A stretch of 40,545 bases of DNA. Source: Candidatus Kaiserbacteria bacterium (lineage in GTDB: Bacteria > Patescibacteriota > Minisyncoccia > Phycocordibacterales > UBA2100). Where the stretch lies: NCBI GenBank assembly GCA_016217925.1, contig JACRFK010000003.1, positions 335,656 to 376,200 of the forward strand. The letters are read 5' to 3'. The notes under the pieces are model-generated. The model was not told where the DNA came from. It did not search any database and saw nothing but the letters and a program-made list of their open reading frames with translations. The position numbers and the translations under genes are program-made. Below are positions 1 to 8,532 of this stretch, piece after piece (the stretch's first letter is position 1; every line of letters starts with the position of its first letter).

Positions 1-84
1 ATCATGCTCGCTATTCTACACCATCCTTGAGAAGCTACCGCTACCAGGGATTGTGGAAGTCGCCCGAAAAAGCAGGGGGTGACC

Positions 85-1551
85 TCACGGCGCAGAGAAC
101 CACCTTTTGAAAACATCCCAGAGGCGCCCGAACAGCGTTGGGTAGTCCGGGACGTTCCCCTCAAAGATGTATTCCCCCTTGTCGACCAACTGGTCTGGAC
201 CTTTCTCGACCTCTGGAATGATGGGGTTCGCGAGGATGTATGGGTCGTGGCGGATACCGGTCACCATCCAGCTCACACCCTTGCCGGAGACGCCGCCCGC
301 GATGACGAACGTGTTGTTCTTCACTTCCTGTTTGATGTAGAGGCCCGGCATCGGCGCATCAACGGGCCGCACGAAATATTGGTAGTTGCCGTTGAGAGCC
401 TCAAAGTAATTTGGCAAACGCACAGTTGCCTCGCCGTTCTTGCCGATCTTAGTCGTACCGGTGTACTCATTGAGCGCGTCGGGCGATTCGACGAATGAGT
501 GGTAGAGGAGTTTGTTCTCAGGGTCAAGCGGATGGTCAATGACGAACGTGCCTGAACCTTTGGTGAGATTGCTCGATACCGTCACGTTGCCGGTCACCGA
601 TACGGCTTTGGTGACAGTGAGATCACGGGCCGCAGATGGCAAAGACGGAGAATATGTGATGACGATGAGGCCTTGCCTGCCTGCGCCGCCCGCGCCGGGA
701 GAGCATCCGCCGAAAGCGCCGCCGCCGCCTCCTCCTCCAGCTCCATACAGCCCCCCGGTGCCGCCGTTGTAAGCGTTTTGAGTATCAGACGAAGCTCCTC
801 CCCCGCCCCCGCCTCCGGAACCATGCGTAGAATCCCATTCTGTGCCATTGCCGCCGGCTCCTCCGTTGGAGTTAGAGGTCTGTGTCCCTCCCGCACCACC
901 CGAGCCCGCGTCGCCTGAACCGCCGGGGCAGCCGCCGCCACCGCCGCAGCTGGGAGTAGTTCCAGCTCCGTTCAATCCCGCCGCCCCACCACCGCCTCCT
1001 CCTATGCCACCGGATTGTGTAGCTCCGCTTCCGCCGCTGTATTTTGTGCTTCCGACACCACTTCCAGAAGCACCTCCCGCTCCGCCGGCTCCGGATGCGC
1101 CCGCGGTCCCGGCGGTGCCGCCCTTCGCGAGCGCGCCGCCGGTAGTGCTCGTAGCCGCAGCGTTTACGTTGTTAAACCACGTGTCGCCACCGTTGGTACT
1201 GGCACCTCCCCCGGAGCCAATACTCACGTATGCCGTACCGCCGGCGGTGAGTGTGAGATTGCTTATCTTGGAGTAGCCACCGCCTCCACCGCCTCCACCT
1301 CCGCCCCACTGACCGTCCCCCGTGGCACCCCCCGCTCCTCCTCCGATGACTTCAATCGTGTTGTTGGATGAGTTCCAGTCGGAAGGGATCGCCCAAGTGG
1401 TGCCGCTGGTGAGGTAAATGGTCGTCGCAGAAGCGCCCGCCGGTAATGAGACACCTATGAGAAAGATACCGCCATACAATACCGTGCGTACACCTTTTGT
1501 CACTACCCCAGTATACGCTGCTTTGACCTGCATACGGTTACTTCTCAACAA
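85..1551 (-). CDS. Secreted glycine-rich surface protein with C-terminal IDHPLDP-type domain
   Basis: 488-aa ORF; N-terminal hydrophobic signal; Gly-rich central region; C-terminal FVIDHPLDPENKLLYHSFVESP...VSWMVTGIRHDPY shared with five other ORFs here. Start may be 1533. Start overlaps the end of the upstream ligase gene. Confidence 0.85.
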   Translation of the reverse strand: MLRSNRMQVKAAYTGVVTKGVRTVLYGGIFLIGVSLPAGASATTIYLTSGTTWAIPSDWNSSNNTIEVIGGGAGGATGDGQWGGGGGGGGGGYSKISNLTLTAGGTAYVSIGSGGGASTNGGDTWFNNVNAAATSTTGGALAKGGTAGTAGASGAGGAGGASGSGVGSTKYSGGSGATQSGGIGGGGGGAAGLNGAGTTPSCGGGGGCPGGSGDAGSGGAGGTQTSNSNGGAGGNGTEWDSTHGSGGGGGGGASSDTQNAYNGGTGGLYGAGGGGGGGAFGGCSPGAGGAGRQGLIVITYSPSLPSAARDLTVTKAVSVTGNVTVSSNLTKGSGTFVIDHPLDPENKLLYHSFVESPDALNEYTGTTKIGKNGEATVRLPNYFEALNGNYQYFVRPVDAPMPGLYIKQEVKNNTFVIAGGVSGKGVSWMVTGIRHDPYILANPIIPEVEKGPDQLVDKGEYIFEGNVPDYPTLFGRLWDVFKRWFSAP

Positions 1552-2644
1552 TTTTCACTTCTTTTTTGCCACGTAGGAACGGCGTGGTCGAGAATTCCAC
1601 CTTAAGCGGTGCAAGAAGTCCCGTAGCGACCAATTCGGAATACGTACGAGTTGGAGTCACAAAAGCAGTTTTGGCCACCTTGTCCGCTATCTCTTGCGCG
1701 AGCGCCTCTGTCCCTGCTCCGTCACGCCGAAAAATCCTCAGAAGCACCTTCCCCTGCACTTTTCCATTCAAAACCACCTTGGACGCCTCTACCCGGTAAT
1801 CGTTATAGAGGCGCAGCGCGTCAGCCACGCGGTCCCACTCTTCCCGGCGAAGTGTGGCGCCTGAAAGCTTCACATAATCCTGCCCCCTTCGGCCTACGAT
1901 CTCAAACACCTCTTCCTTCCCACATACGCACGGCCCCGTAACGGCGCGACCGAGGTCACCCGTCCGGTAGTTCTCGATAAAAGTCGTCTCGCTCAGCGCG
2001 ACACTGACAAGAATATCTCCTACTCCCTGCTTATCAGGGTCATGAACATTCATCCCGAATCCCGCTGCCGGATGATTGTGACCGAAAGGTAAATGGCCGC
2101 ACGGCTCTTCGGAAATGCTGCCGACTTCTATTGCCCGATATACCGTCTGGAGTTTGGCATTCGGGAATGCTCTTTCCGCCGCCTGACGGAGAGCGGGCGT
2201 TACCTGTTCCCCGCCGAACACGGCCGAAGAAACCGCCGCGCGTGTTTTCGCGGGAATGTGTCCCGCAGCCCGCAGTATCATGGAACACGAACCGCGGATA
2301 CCGTCGGGAGCGTAATCCTCCATAAGAGGACCCATCTCTTCTTGGATATCGCTACCGTCGAGTGCCCATATGCGCGTGGGCACGTCCGGTTCGTCTACTA
2401 ATGCGTTCAGAAGATGCTGTAAGCGCACTCCCATCGAACCGCTGCACTGTACGCGCCTCAAAGCATTCCAATGGAGGGGTTCATGGCGCCGCACTATCAG
2501 TATCGGCTCATTCCCGCTGGTACCCGATGTGAGCCGTATCTCGTACTCTTCAGGGTGTAGAGGCGGTTTTGCGATAAAGCCGGCGACAATTCCTTTCCAT
2601 ATTTCCACTATATCTTTACGCTCAAGTATGTTCATACTGTACAT
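1538..2644 (-). CDS. PaaK/LuxE-like adenylate-forming ligase (cassette A)
   Basis: RLTSGTSGNEP P-loop-like motif, NYRTGDLG, CVCG, GRRGQDYVKLSGATLRREE; paralogous to 13291-14418. Start 2644 or 2635. Confidence 0.82.
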   Translation of the reverse strand: MYSMNILERKDIVEIWKGIVAGFIAKPPLHPEEYEIRLTSGTSGNEPILIVRRHEPLHWNALRRVQCSGSMGVRLQHLLNALVDEPDVPTRIWALDGSDIQEEMGPLMEDYAPDGIRGSCSMILRAAGHIPAKTRAAVSSAVFGGEQVTPALRQAAERAFPNAKLQTVYRAIEVGSISEEPCGHLPFGHNHPAAGFGMNVHDPDKQGVGDILVSVALSETTFIENYRTGDLGRAVTGPCVCGKEEVFEIVGRRGQDYVKLSGATLRREEWDRVADALRLYNDYRVEASKVVLNGKVQGKVLLRIFRRDGAGTEALAQEIADKVAKTAFVTPTRTYSELVATGLLAPLKVEFSTTPFLRGKKEVKIVEK

Positions 2645-3396
2645 TCAAGGGGTTCTGCGCACTCGAATCTGTATCGGATGACGGGCGTTACAAGATCGGA
2701 CAGTTTCGTCACGAGCGCCTGACCGTTCTGCTCCACGATACAGTTTGGCATGACGCGAAAACGCGGATATGCGTCGGGTGTCGATTCCGCGAACGCGCCC
2801 ACTTCGGGTAGCGCAAGCACAAGCCGCACCGTATGCGCAAAAGCGTCGAATGTGCGGAGCGTCGGAATGTCGAACGTCGTGTCGAGAACAGATATGGTCG
2901 CGAGCTTTTCTTTGCGGCCTTCCAGATAGGACCGGAGTTTCGGGAGATTCGTCGAGTCGGTTATCAACGAATCAATGCGGAATCGCTCCGCCTCTATCGC
3001 CGCCACTTCGGGTTCCCGCTCACCCACGAGTGAGGGCATACCGTTCAGGCGGCACCACGCACCCTTCTCAAGCGACTCATGCGCATTGGACAAATACACC
3101 ATCGGGCGCTTAGACGGCACACTATAGAGCTCTTCACGGATATCGTCGGCAGCCCACTCCGAAAGAAACGGGCCGTTCGCATCCCGGATTACCTTCACCA
3201 TCGCTTTCCCGTTCTTGTACCGGCGCTTCGAGAGCGGCACACGCCTGAAATCTTCGCGCGATACCGGAGGAAGCTCCCCGAACGCCTGAGCGGTACCCCA
3301 ATGGTCCCGGTAAAATTCCGTATCATGTGCCCTCACCCTCTCAACGAATGACTGAATATCTTGGGCGGCCTTCATTTGCATATTGTACTCACACAA
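2632..3396 (-). CDS. Truncated, catalytically degenerate ligase-like partner (cassette A)
   Basis: N-terminal FYRDHWG...LPPVSREDFRRVPLSKRRY resembles the PaaK N-terminus; C-terminal LVTKLSDLVTPVIRYR resembles the region before YRTGD; no SGTSG P-loop; paralogous to 12599-13294. Overlaps the ligase gene. Start may be 3381 or 3375. Confidence 0.7.
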   Translation of the reverse strand: MCEYNMQMKAAQDIQSFVERVRAHDTEFYRDHWGTAQAFGELPPVSREDFRRVPLSKRRYKNGKAMVKVIRDANGPFLSEWAADDIREELYSVPSKRPMVYLSNAHESLEKGAWCRLNGMPSLVGEREPEVAAIEAERFRIDSLITDSTNLPKLRSYLEGRKEKLATISVLDTTFDIPTLRTFDAFAHTVRLVLALPEVGAFAESTPDAYPRFRVMPNCIVEQNGQALVTKLSDLVTPVIRYRFECAEPLECTV

Positions 3397-3426
3397 AAAG
3401 GCGTGCGCGAAGTTGAGAGACCCGCG

Positions 3427-3648
3427 CTACTCCAGATATCCGTCGCATGTGACGAACAGGGTCTTGTTTGGATTACCGGAGTTCGCCTGCTGATAGGTGG
3501 GTTCGACACAGCTCGCGCCCGCCACCACTGCCCGCTCCCCACTATAGAATCGCGAAATAAATTTCTCGAAATACAGGAGCGCCGCGAGCGCGACACTGGC
3601 AACCAGTACTATCCCGAAAAAGAAGATTTTATGAAAATTGCGTACCAT
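3427..3648 (-). CDS. Small single-TM protein with C-terminal C-x20-C-D-G-Y-L-E tail (cassette A)
   Basis: MVRNFHKIFFFGIVLVASVALAALLYF...ASCVEP...NPNKTLFVTCDGYLE; same architecture as 14420-14626 and 23218-23460. Confidence 0.75.
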   Translation of the reverse strand: MVRNFHKIFFFGIVLVASVALAALLYFEKFISRFYSGERAVVAGASCVEPTYQQANSGNPNKTLFVTCDGYLE

Positions 3649-3742
3649 AGTCCGATGCGTATATGTTATCACACGTTGAATATCCCGCGCCCACACCTAC
3701 ACGAAATGTGCAGAGGCGGGGATGGGGTATAGTATGGAAATT

Positions 3743-5497
3743 ATGACGATGACGCGACGCGGGCCGCTCAAAAGAATCCGGGTCGTGATACTTGTTGCCG
3801 TATTGGCCGGAGCGCTTATTCCCGTAGCCGTATTTTCCAATCGCCGTGAAGCTGAAGAGATCAGATTCTTTTCGGGTGTTTTGGAAACGGCGCAGGTGGA
3901 TACGACCGTTTCCGTGCGAGGCACTCAGTACGAAGTGCGGGGTGGACGCGTCACAAAGCACGGCATACCCGCTTCCCGCAGTGCCGCATCCTCCGCACTC
4001 AGGCTTGCTTATGCACATACGCTTGCGGAGCGCTCCCCCTTGCTCGCGCTTGCGGGGACGGACACAGACCAACTTGATGCGCGGGCAGCAGACCTGGAGA
4101 AAATACAAGAGGAAGCCGCCGACATGCTCCAAGAGCTGCTCGATGCCGATGCGGAGCAACTGTCAGGCGCCCCGCTTGACCTGCAGAAAAGGGTAGAGGC
4201 GGTGGAACATGTGCGGACGGCGCTCTACCCCGTCAATTTTCTTCGCGCACTTGCGTCACTTGAGAGAGCGCGGCTTTCATTCATACGGAACGGTTCTTAT
4301 TCCGGCGAACGTGAGTACAGCGAGCGACTAATCCACACGATTGAGTCCGAACGGGCGGATGCCGCCGCCTTCCGCGTGTCGATGCTTGCCCATGTCGGCG
4401 ACGTGAAAGACATAAGCTCGTTTACTCTCTCCACGACCGTGGACGACATCAAGGGCGCGCTCAACGAAATTGTGTCCGGCGCGGAACGCTCTGCGGCTCT
4501 CGCGGAGTCCCGTGCGAGCTGCATTTCCGGTGTGATACATGCGTGTGACGCGCGGGACCTGCTTATGACGCTTCCCGGAAATGTGCGCGGGCCAAGTCCC
4601 GCACGCGAAGCGCTTGCCCTGCGAAGGGCGGACGTAATTCTCTCACTGTTACAAGACGCCGGAATTGTGTACGGCGGCGGTAGTGAAGTGGTTGAGGTCG
4701 CGTCAAGTACGTGTCTAAGTGCGGTACAGGGACCGCATTTCTTTTGGCGAATCAACCCGGAGACGCAAGTACAACCTGCACAACAGATCCGATACGTCGG
4801 GGACATCTTCTACATGCGACCGACGGGCGCATCGACGCCAGGTCTCTTTAAAGGCAAGATTCCGATCCCCCTTTCTGTCATCAACCCATTCATTTTTTAT
4901 CGCTGCAACGAGAAGGGGCGGGACGTAAGCTCAGTCGTCGCTACTTTGTATACGGCAGCCTTCGCGGAAAAGCATCCGGATATCGCCCCTCCCGCCCGGG
5001 AGGCCTTGCTCGCGCGGAAATATATCCGTGACGCCGATGCGGTGTCTTACGTTCGCGACGCCTTCCAAGACATCTCCACAGTACCGGCAGATGACCGGCG
5101 CGACCTCTATGAACTCGCGCTTATGTTCCGCAACAGGAGCGCCGGATTAGAAATAGTCGCGCATGAGGTGTCGGCGTCCATGCGCAACAAACTGGATGAC
5201 GTGAAAGCCGGTTGGAACTCCGTTCCCGACCCGCGGTTTCTCTTTGTGTCCGAAAGCGCTTTCCCGTCGTTTTTTCAAATGTACAATCCGTCTTTTAGTT
5301 ACGGGAACAGTACACTGTATAAGGGAGTACCTCTCAACAAGACGGGCTCAAACCTTGCATCATATTTTCTCTCCGGCGCTCCGCCTCCCCGTGCCGATTT
5401 CGTGACATCTATCGACAACTTCGAGCGCTTCCACGCGGGAGAGTATGACTATTTGCTGAAGGACACGAAGCATCCTTCGGCGGCGCCTACTGATTAA
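3743..5497 (+). CDS. Membrane-anchored extracytoplasmic protein, cassette-associated family, paralog 1
   Basis: N-terminal TM; shares CISGVIHAC, STCLSAVQGP, NPFIFYRC and LFVSESAFPSFF with 18247-19956 and 23546-25180. ORF opens at 3722; ATG at 3743 lies 9 nt after TATAGT. Confidence 0.85.
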   Translation: MTMTRRGPLKRIRVVILVAVLAGALIPVAVFSNRREAEEIRFFSGVLETAQVDTTVSVRGTQYEVRGGRVTKHGIPASRSAASSALRLAYAHTLAERSPLLALAGTDTDQLDARAADLEKIQEEAADMLQELLDADAEQLSGAPLDLQKRVEAVEHVRTALYPVNFLRALASLERARLSFIRNGSYSGEREYSERLIHTIESERADAAAFRVSMLAHVGDVKDISSFTLSTTVDDIKGALNEIVSGAERSAALAESRASCISGVIHACDARDLLMTLPGNVRGPSPAREALALRRADVILSLLQDAGIVYGGGSEVVEVASSTCLSAVQGPHFFWRINPETQVQPAQQIRYVGDIFYMRPTGASTPGLFKGKIPIPLSVINPFIFYRCNEKGRDVSSVVATLYTAAFAEKHPDIAPPAREALLARKYIRDADAVSYVRDAFQDISTVPADDRRDLYELALMFRNRSAGLEIVAHEVSASMRNKLDDVKAGWNSVPDPRFLFVSESAFPSFFQMYNPSFSYGNSTLYKGVPLNKTGSNLASYFLSGAPPPRADFVTSIDNFERFHAGEYDYLLKDTKHPSAAPTD

Positions 5498-6803
5498 GAG
5501 AATCTTTGGCGGCTTGAATTGCAATCTGTGCATAGGCGGGCCGCGCGGGAAGCGGGGACGGCAGTGTCTCGGGCCAGACAATTTCGTCCTTGTGGTAGCG
5601 ACGCGCCAGAAAGACCCCGTTATTTGGCCAAATACCCGATGCGTATGCCGTAAAGGGATTGATATAGTCCCACACCAGCTCTTTTTCGGGAGTCACTTCG
5701 AAAAAGTGTCCCGCCGGACCGACGGAGACGTGTATGTTGCCGTTGCGAAGCCGCTCGGCGCCGCATACCACGGAGGAATACAATCGCGCTTTCTCAAGGG
5801 GAGATTTCCCGCCGTCGAGACTCCAGACTATTTCATCCGTGAGCGGGTTAACTTGGAGGACCCTGCTTGACACGACTTCCGAGTGAGAACTAGGGAGACG
5901 ATGCAGGCCATTATCAAACGCCATGATGTTCCCGTTTTGAAGGAACGACGGGCTATGCTGACCCAGAAACATATTCTTGGGAGACCTCCAAAGAACGGCA
6001 CCCGTTCGCTTACTCACCATGAGCAACCTTCCGGTATGCCGCATACTGAGGAGGATTGCAGACTCGCCGTCAAAAGGACTCTTCTCCACAAGGGTCGCGG
6101 AATTCGTGTGAGTCCACTCATCGCGGTACGGGAACTGGCCCATTTCATCTATGGCGGGGTCAACATGGTCTTTCGCGTGCCATTCCCAAACCGTTTCGCC
6201 CCTGTTATTTACCTCAAAGACAACATCGCTCCACAGCGGCGCATCACTCGATCTACCGGTAACGCGTGATGCGACCTCCCGCGTTTGCTCGTTGGAAAGC
6301 TTGTCCCACCCGATAAGAAGTACGTTCCCATTGGGGAGCACTTCAAAATCGTGGTGAATCTTCGGGTCTTTATACTCCCAGAGAACAGTACTATCCCAGT
6401 CCAATTTTTGGATAATGCCCGTTCTTCCGCCGCCGGGAAAACCCGACACGTCCCGCCGGTCGGGAGCAATGAGAGAAACGTACAACTCTCCGTCCCGCGT
6501 AAGCCTTGCGTTGGATGCCTGGTAGACCGTTTTCCATTTGTGAACGCACGTCCCGTACAGGTCGGACAAGTACACGGCGCCGGGCACCTCGTTGTTCTCT
6601 CTGATACTGAACGGCGCGGCGAGAATGTAACTCTCGTCGACTTTCTCTCTCATGATGACGGGGAGTTTCCCCATTTTGCTGCGGGCGGTAAGACTCGTGT
6701 CGAAATAATACTTTTCGAACAGGGCGAACAGTCCTATCGCTTCGGCGAACGTAAAAAACAACTTCAGTAATCCGATGCGGACGTATGTCAGAAACTTCTT
6801 CAT
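5487..6803 (-). CDS. Arylsulfotransferase (ASST)-like beta-propeller protein, membrane anchored
   Basis: N-terminal TM; propeller motifs IIQKLDWDSTVLWEYKDPKIHHDFEVLPNGNVLLIGWD and RDEWTHTNSATLV, typical of the arylsulfotransferase families. Confidence 0.8.
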   Translation of the reverse strand: MKKFLTYVRIGLLKLFFTFAEAIGLFALFEKYYFDTSLTARSKMGKLPVIMREKVDESYILAAPFSIRENNEVPGAVYLSDLYGTCVHKWKTVYQASNARLTRDGELYVSLIAPDRRDVSGFPGGGRTGIIQKLDWDSTVLWEYKDPKIHHDFEVLPNGNVLLIGWDKLSNEQTREVASRVTGRSSDAPLWSDVVFEVNNRGETVWEWHAKDHVDPAIDEMGQFPYRDEWTHTNSATLVEKSPFDGESAILLSMRHTGRLLMVSKRTGAVLWRSPKNMFLGQHSPSFLQNGNIMAFDNGLHRLPSSHSEVVSSRVLQVNPLTDEIVWSLDGGKSPLEKARLYSSVVCGAERLRNGNIHVSVGPAGHFFEVTPEKELVWDYINPFTAYASGIWPNNGVFLARRYHKDEIVWPETLPSPLPARPAYAQIAIQAAKDSLNQ

Positions 6804-6894
6804 GTGTTATTACTCAACAATATTTAATGAGTGTAGTAGTATATCATTCTCCCTGTCTGCACAGATTTTGCTGGTACGGGGAGAGATGTGATTC

Positions 6895-7257
6895 ATGAGC
6901 AAAAAAAAGAAACAGCCCGCAAGCCTCTTCGTCGGCCGGTGGCAACCGTTCCACAAAGGGCACAAAACCATCATCGAGACCGTGCTCAAGAAGAACAAGC
7001 CCGTCGTCGTTGCGATGCGCGACACCGAGATAAGCGACTCGAATCCGTACACCCTTAAGGAGCGCCGGGTATTTATACAGAGAGCGCTAAAGAAATACGC
7101 CAAGTTGGTAACGATTATCGTCGTTCCGGACATTGACGAAATCTGTTACGGCCGCGATGTGGGATACGCCATCCGCCGCATCGACGTCGGTGAGCGCCTC
7201 CACGCGATATCCGCCACGAAGATCCGTGAGAAACAACAGCGCGGCGTGGCAAGATAA
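6895..7257 (+). CDS. Nucleotidyltransferase, cytidylyltransferase-like/NMNAT-like
   Basis: FVGRWQPFHKGHKTII (HxGH) and ISATKIREK (ISxTxIR-like). Confidence 0.85.
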   Translation: MSKKKKQPASLFVGRWQPFHKGHKTIIETVLKKNKPVVVAMRDTEISDSNPYTLKERRVFIQRALKKYAKLVTIIVVPDIDEICYGRDVGYAIRRIDVGERLHAISATKIREKQQRGVAR

Positions 7258-7282
7258 GTAGCCGCCGTAGAGAACAGGAAGC

Positions 7283-7849
7283 TTATCTGCAGAGCGGTTC
7301 AAAGATGCATTCCCCCTTGTTCAAGAGTGCGCGCGGCCCCTTCTCCACTTCCGGAATAATGGGGTACGCGAGGACGTACGGGTCATGACGCACACCGGTC
7401 ACCATCCAACTCACCTGCCCTCCAGCTTTCCCGCCCGCAATGACAAATGAATTATTTTTGATTTTTTGTTTGATGTAGAGGCCCGGCATCGGCGCATTTA
7501 TAGGGAAGAATTGGTAGGTGAATTTTGTGTTGACTGCTCCAAAATAATCCGGTAGCCGAACCGTCGCCTCACCGTTTGCATCGAATGTCGCGATGCCATC
7601 ATATTGATTCATCGTATCGGGCGATTCGACGAACGAGTGGTAGAGGAGTTTGTTCTTCGGGTCGAGCGGATGGTCGATGACGAACGAGCCCGCGCCTTTG
7701 GAGATGGAGCCGGTGATATCGAACGTACTTTTCGCGAGCAGGTTGGCATTAACGGTCAGCGCGGCACGCGCAACGGGCGTAAGTCCCATGCCCACAATGA
7801 TACCTAGCACGACAATGACGACAGTTTTAAGTTTCATACTACTTTTCAT
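7283..7849 (-). CDS. Secreted IDHPLDP-domain protein
   Basis: Signal-like N-terminus MKSSMKLKTVVIVVLGIIVGMGLTPVARA; FVIDHPLDPKNKLLYHSFVESP...VSWMVTGVRHDPYVLAYPIIPEVEKGP. ORF opens at 7921. Confidence 0.82.
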   Translation of the reverse strand: MKSSMKLKTVVIVVLGIIVGMGLTPVARAALTVNANLLAKSTFDITGSISKGAGSFVIDHPLDPKNKLLYHSFVESPDTMNQYDGIATFDANGEATVRLPDYFGAVNTKFTYQFFPINAPMPGLYIKQKIKNNSFVIAGGKAGGQVSWMVTGVRHDPYVLAYPIIPEVEKGPRALLNKGECIFEPLCR

Positions 7850-7850
7850 A

Positions 7851-8438
7851 TTATTTCTGGCGCGTGCTCGTCGCATAGAGTGCGGGATGCACATACATGC
7901 TTTGGGCGTATGGGGCGCCACTTCCTTTTTGTACCTCCGGAACTATCGGATTCGCGAGGATGTACGGGTCGTGGCGGACGCCGGTCACCATCCAGCTCAC
8001 CTCACCCCGAGGCGCGCCTCCGGCTATCTCGAACAGCGGCGTACCGAACAATCCAAAAAATCGCGGCTTAACTCCGACCGATAGGTACAGGTCCGGCATC
8101 CCCTCACCGATGGGCGTCGCAAAGTAGCGAAAGTCTTTGTTGAGCGGAAGGAAATAGGACGGCAGGGATATAGTCGCCTTCCCGTTTTCGTCGAGCGTTG
8201 CGCGCCCGACGTACACGTTCTTGACCTCCGGCGACTCGACGAACGAGTGGTAGAGAAGCTTATTCTTCGGGTCGAGCGGGTGGTCGATGACGAAGCTGCC
8301 GGAACCCTTGGAGAGAGCGCTGGTAACATTCAGATCGCCATTGATGGTGACGCTCTCGTTGATCTGCAGGGCGGCATGTGCGAATTGCGGCAATGCAAAA
8401 AGTACCACCACGAAGAAAAGCGCCCGCGTCTTTAACAT
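7851..8438 (-). CDS. Secreted IDHPLDP-domain protein
   Basis: Signal peptide MLKTRALFFVVVLFALPQFAHA; FVIDHPLDPKNKLLYHSFVESPEVKNVYVG...VSWMVTGVRHDPY. Confidence 0.85.
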   Translation of the reverse strand: MLKTRALFFVVVLFALPQFAHAALQINESVTINGDLNVTSALSKGSGSFVIDHPLDPKNKLLYHSFVESPEVKNVYVGRATLDENGKATISLPSYFLPLNKDFRYFATPIGEGMPDLYLSVGVKPRFFGLFGTPLFEIAGGAPRGEVSWMVTGVRHDPYILANPIVPEVQKGSGAPYAQSMYVHPALYATSTRQK

Positions 8439-8532
8439 TGGTTTATTTTAGCACTTCCCTACCCAAAAAAGATATGGCAAATGAGACGAGGGGCGTTACT
8501 TACCGTTGCCGAAAATACCACCATCAATAAAG

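Noticed and set aside
842-1276. Pro-rich plus-strand ORF (144 aa)
   Set aside because: Antisense shadow of the Gly-rich coding sequence (GGN/CCN codons); no independent evidence.
3427-3648. RiPP precursor or ubiquitin-like protein because of the terminal CGG/CDG
   Set aside because: No RiPP maturase or E1-like enzyme in the window, a TM helix occupies the N-terminus, and the length is too short for a beta-grasp fold. Kept as an acyl-carrier or substrate hypothesis only.
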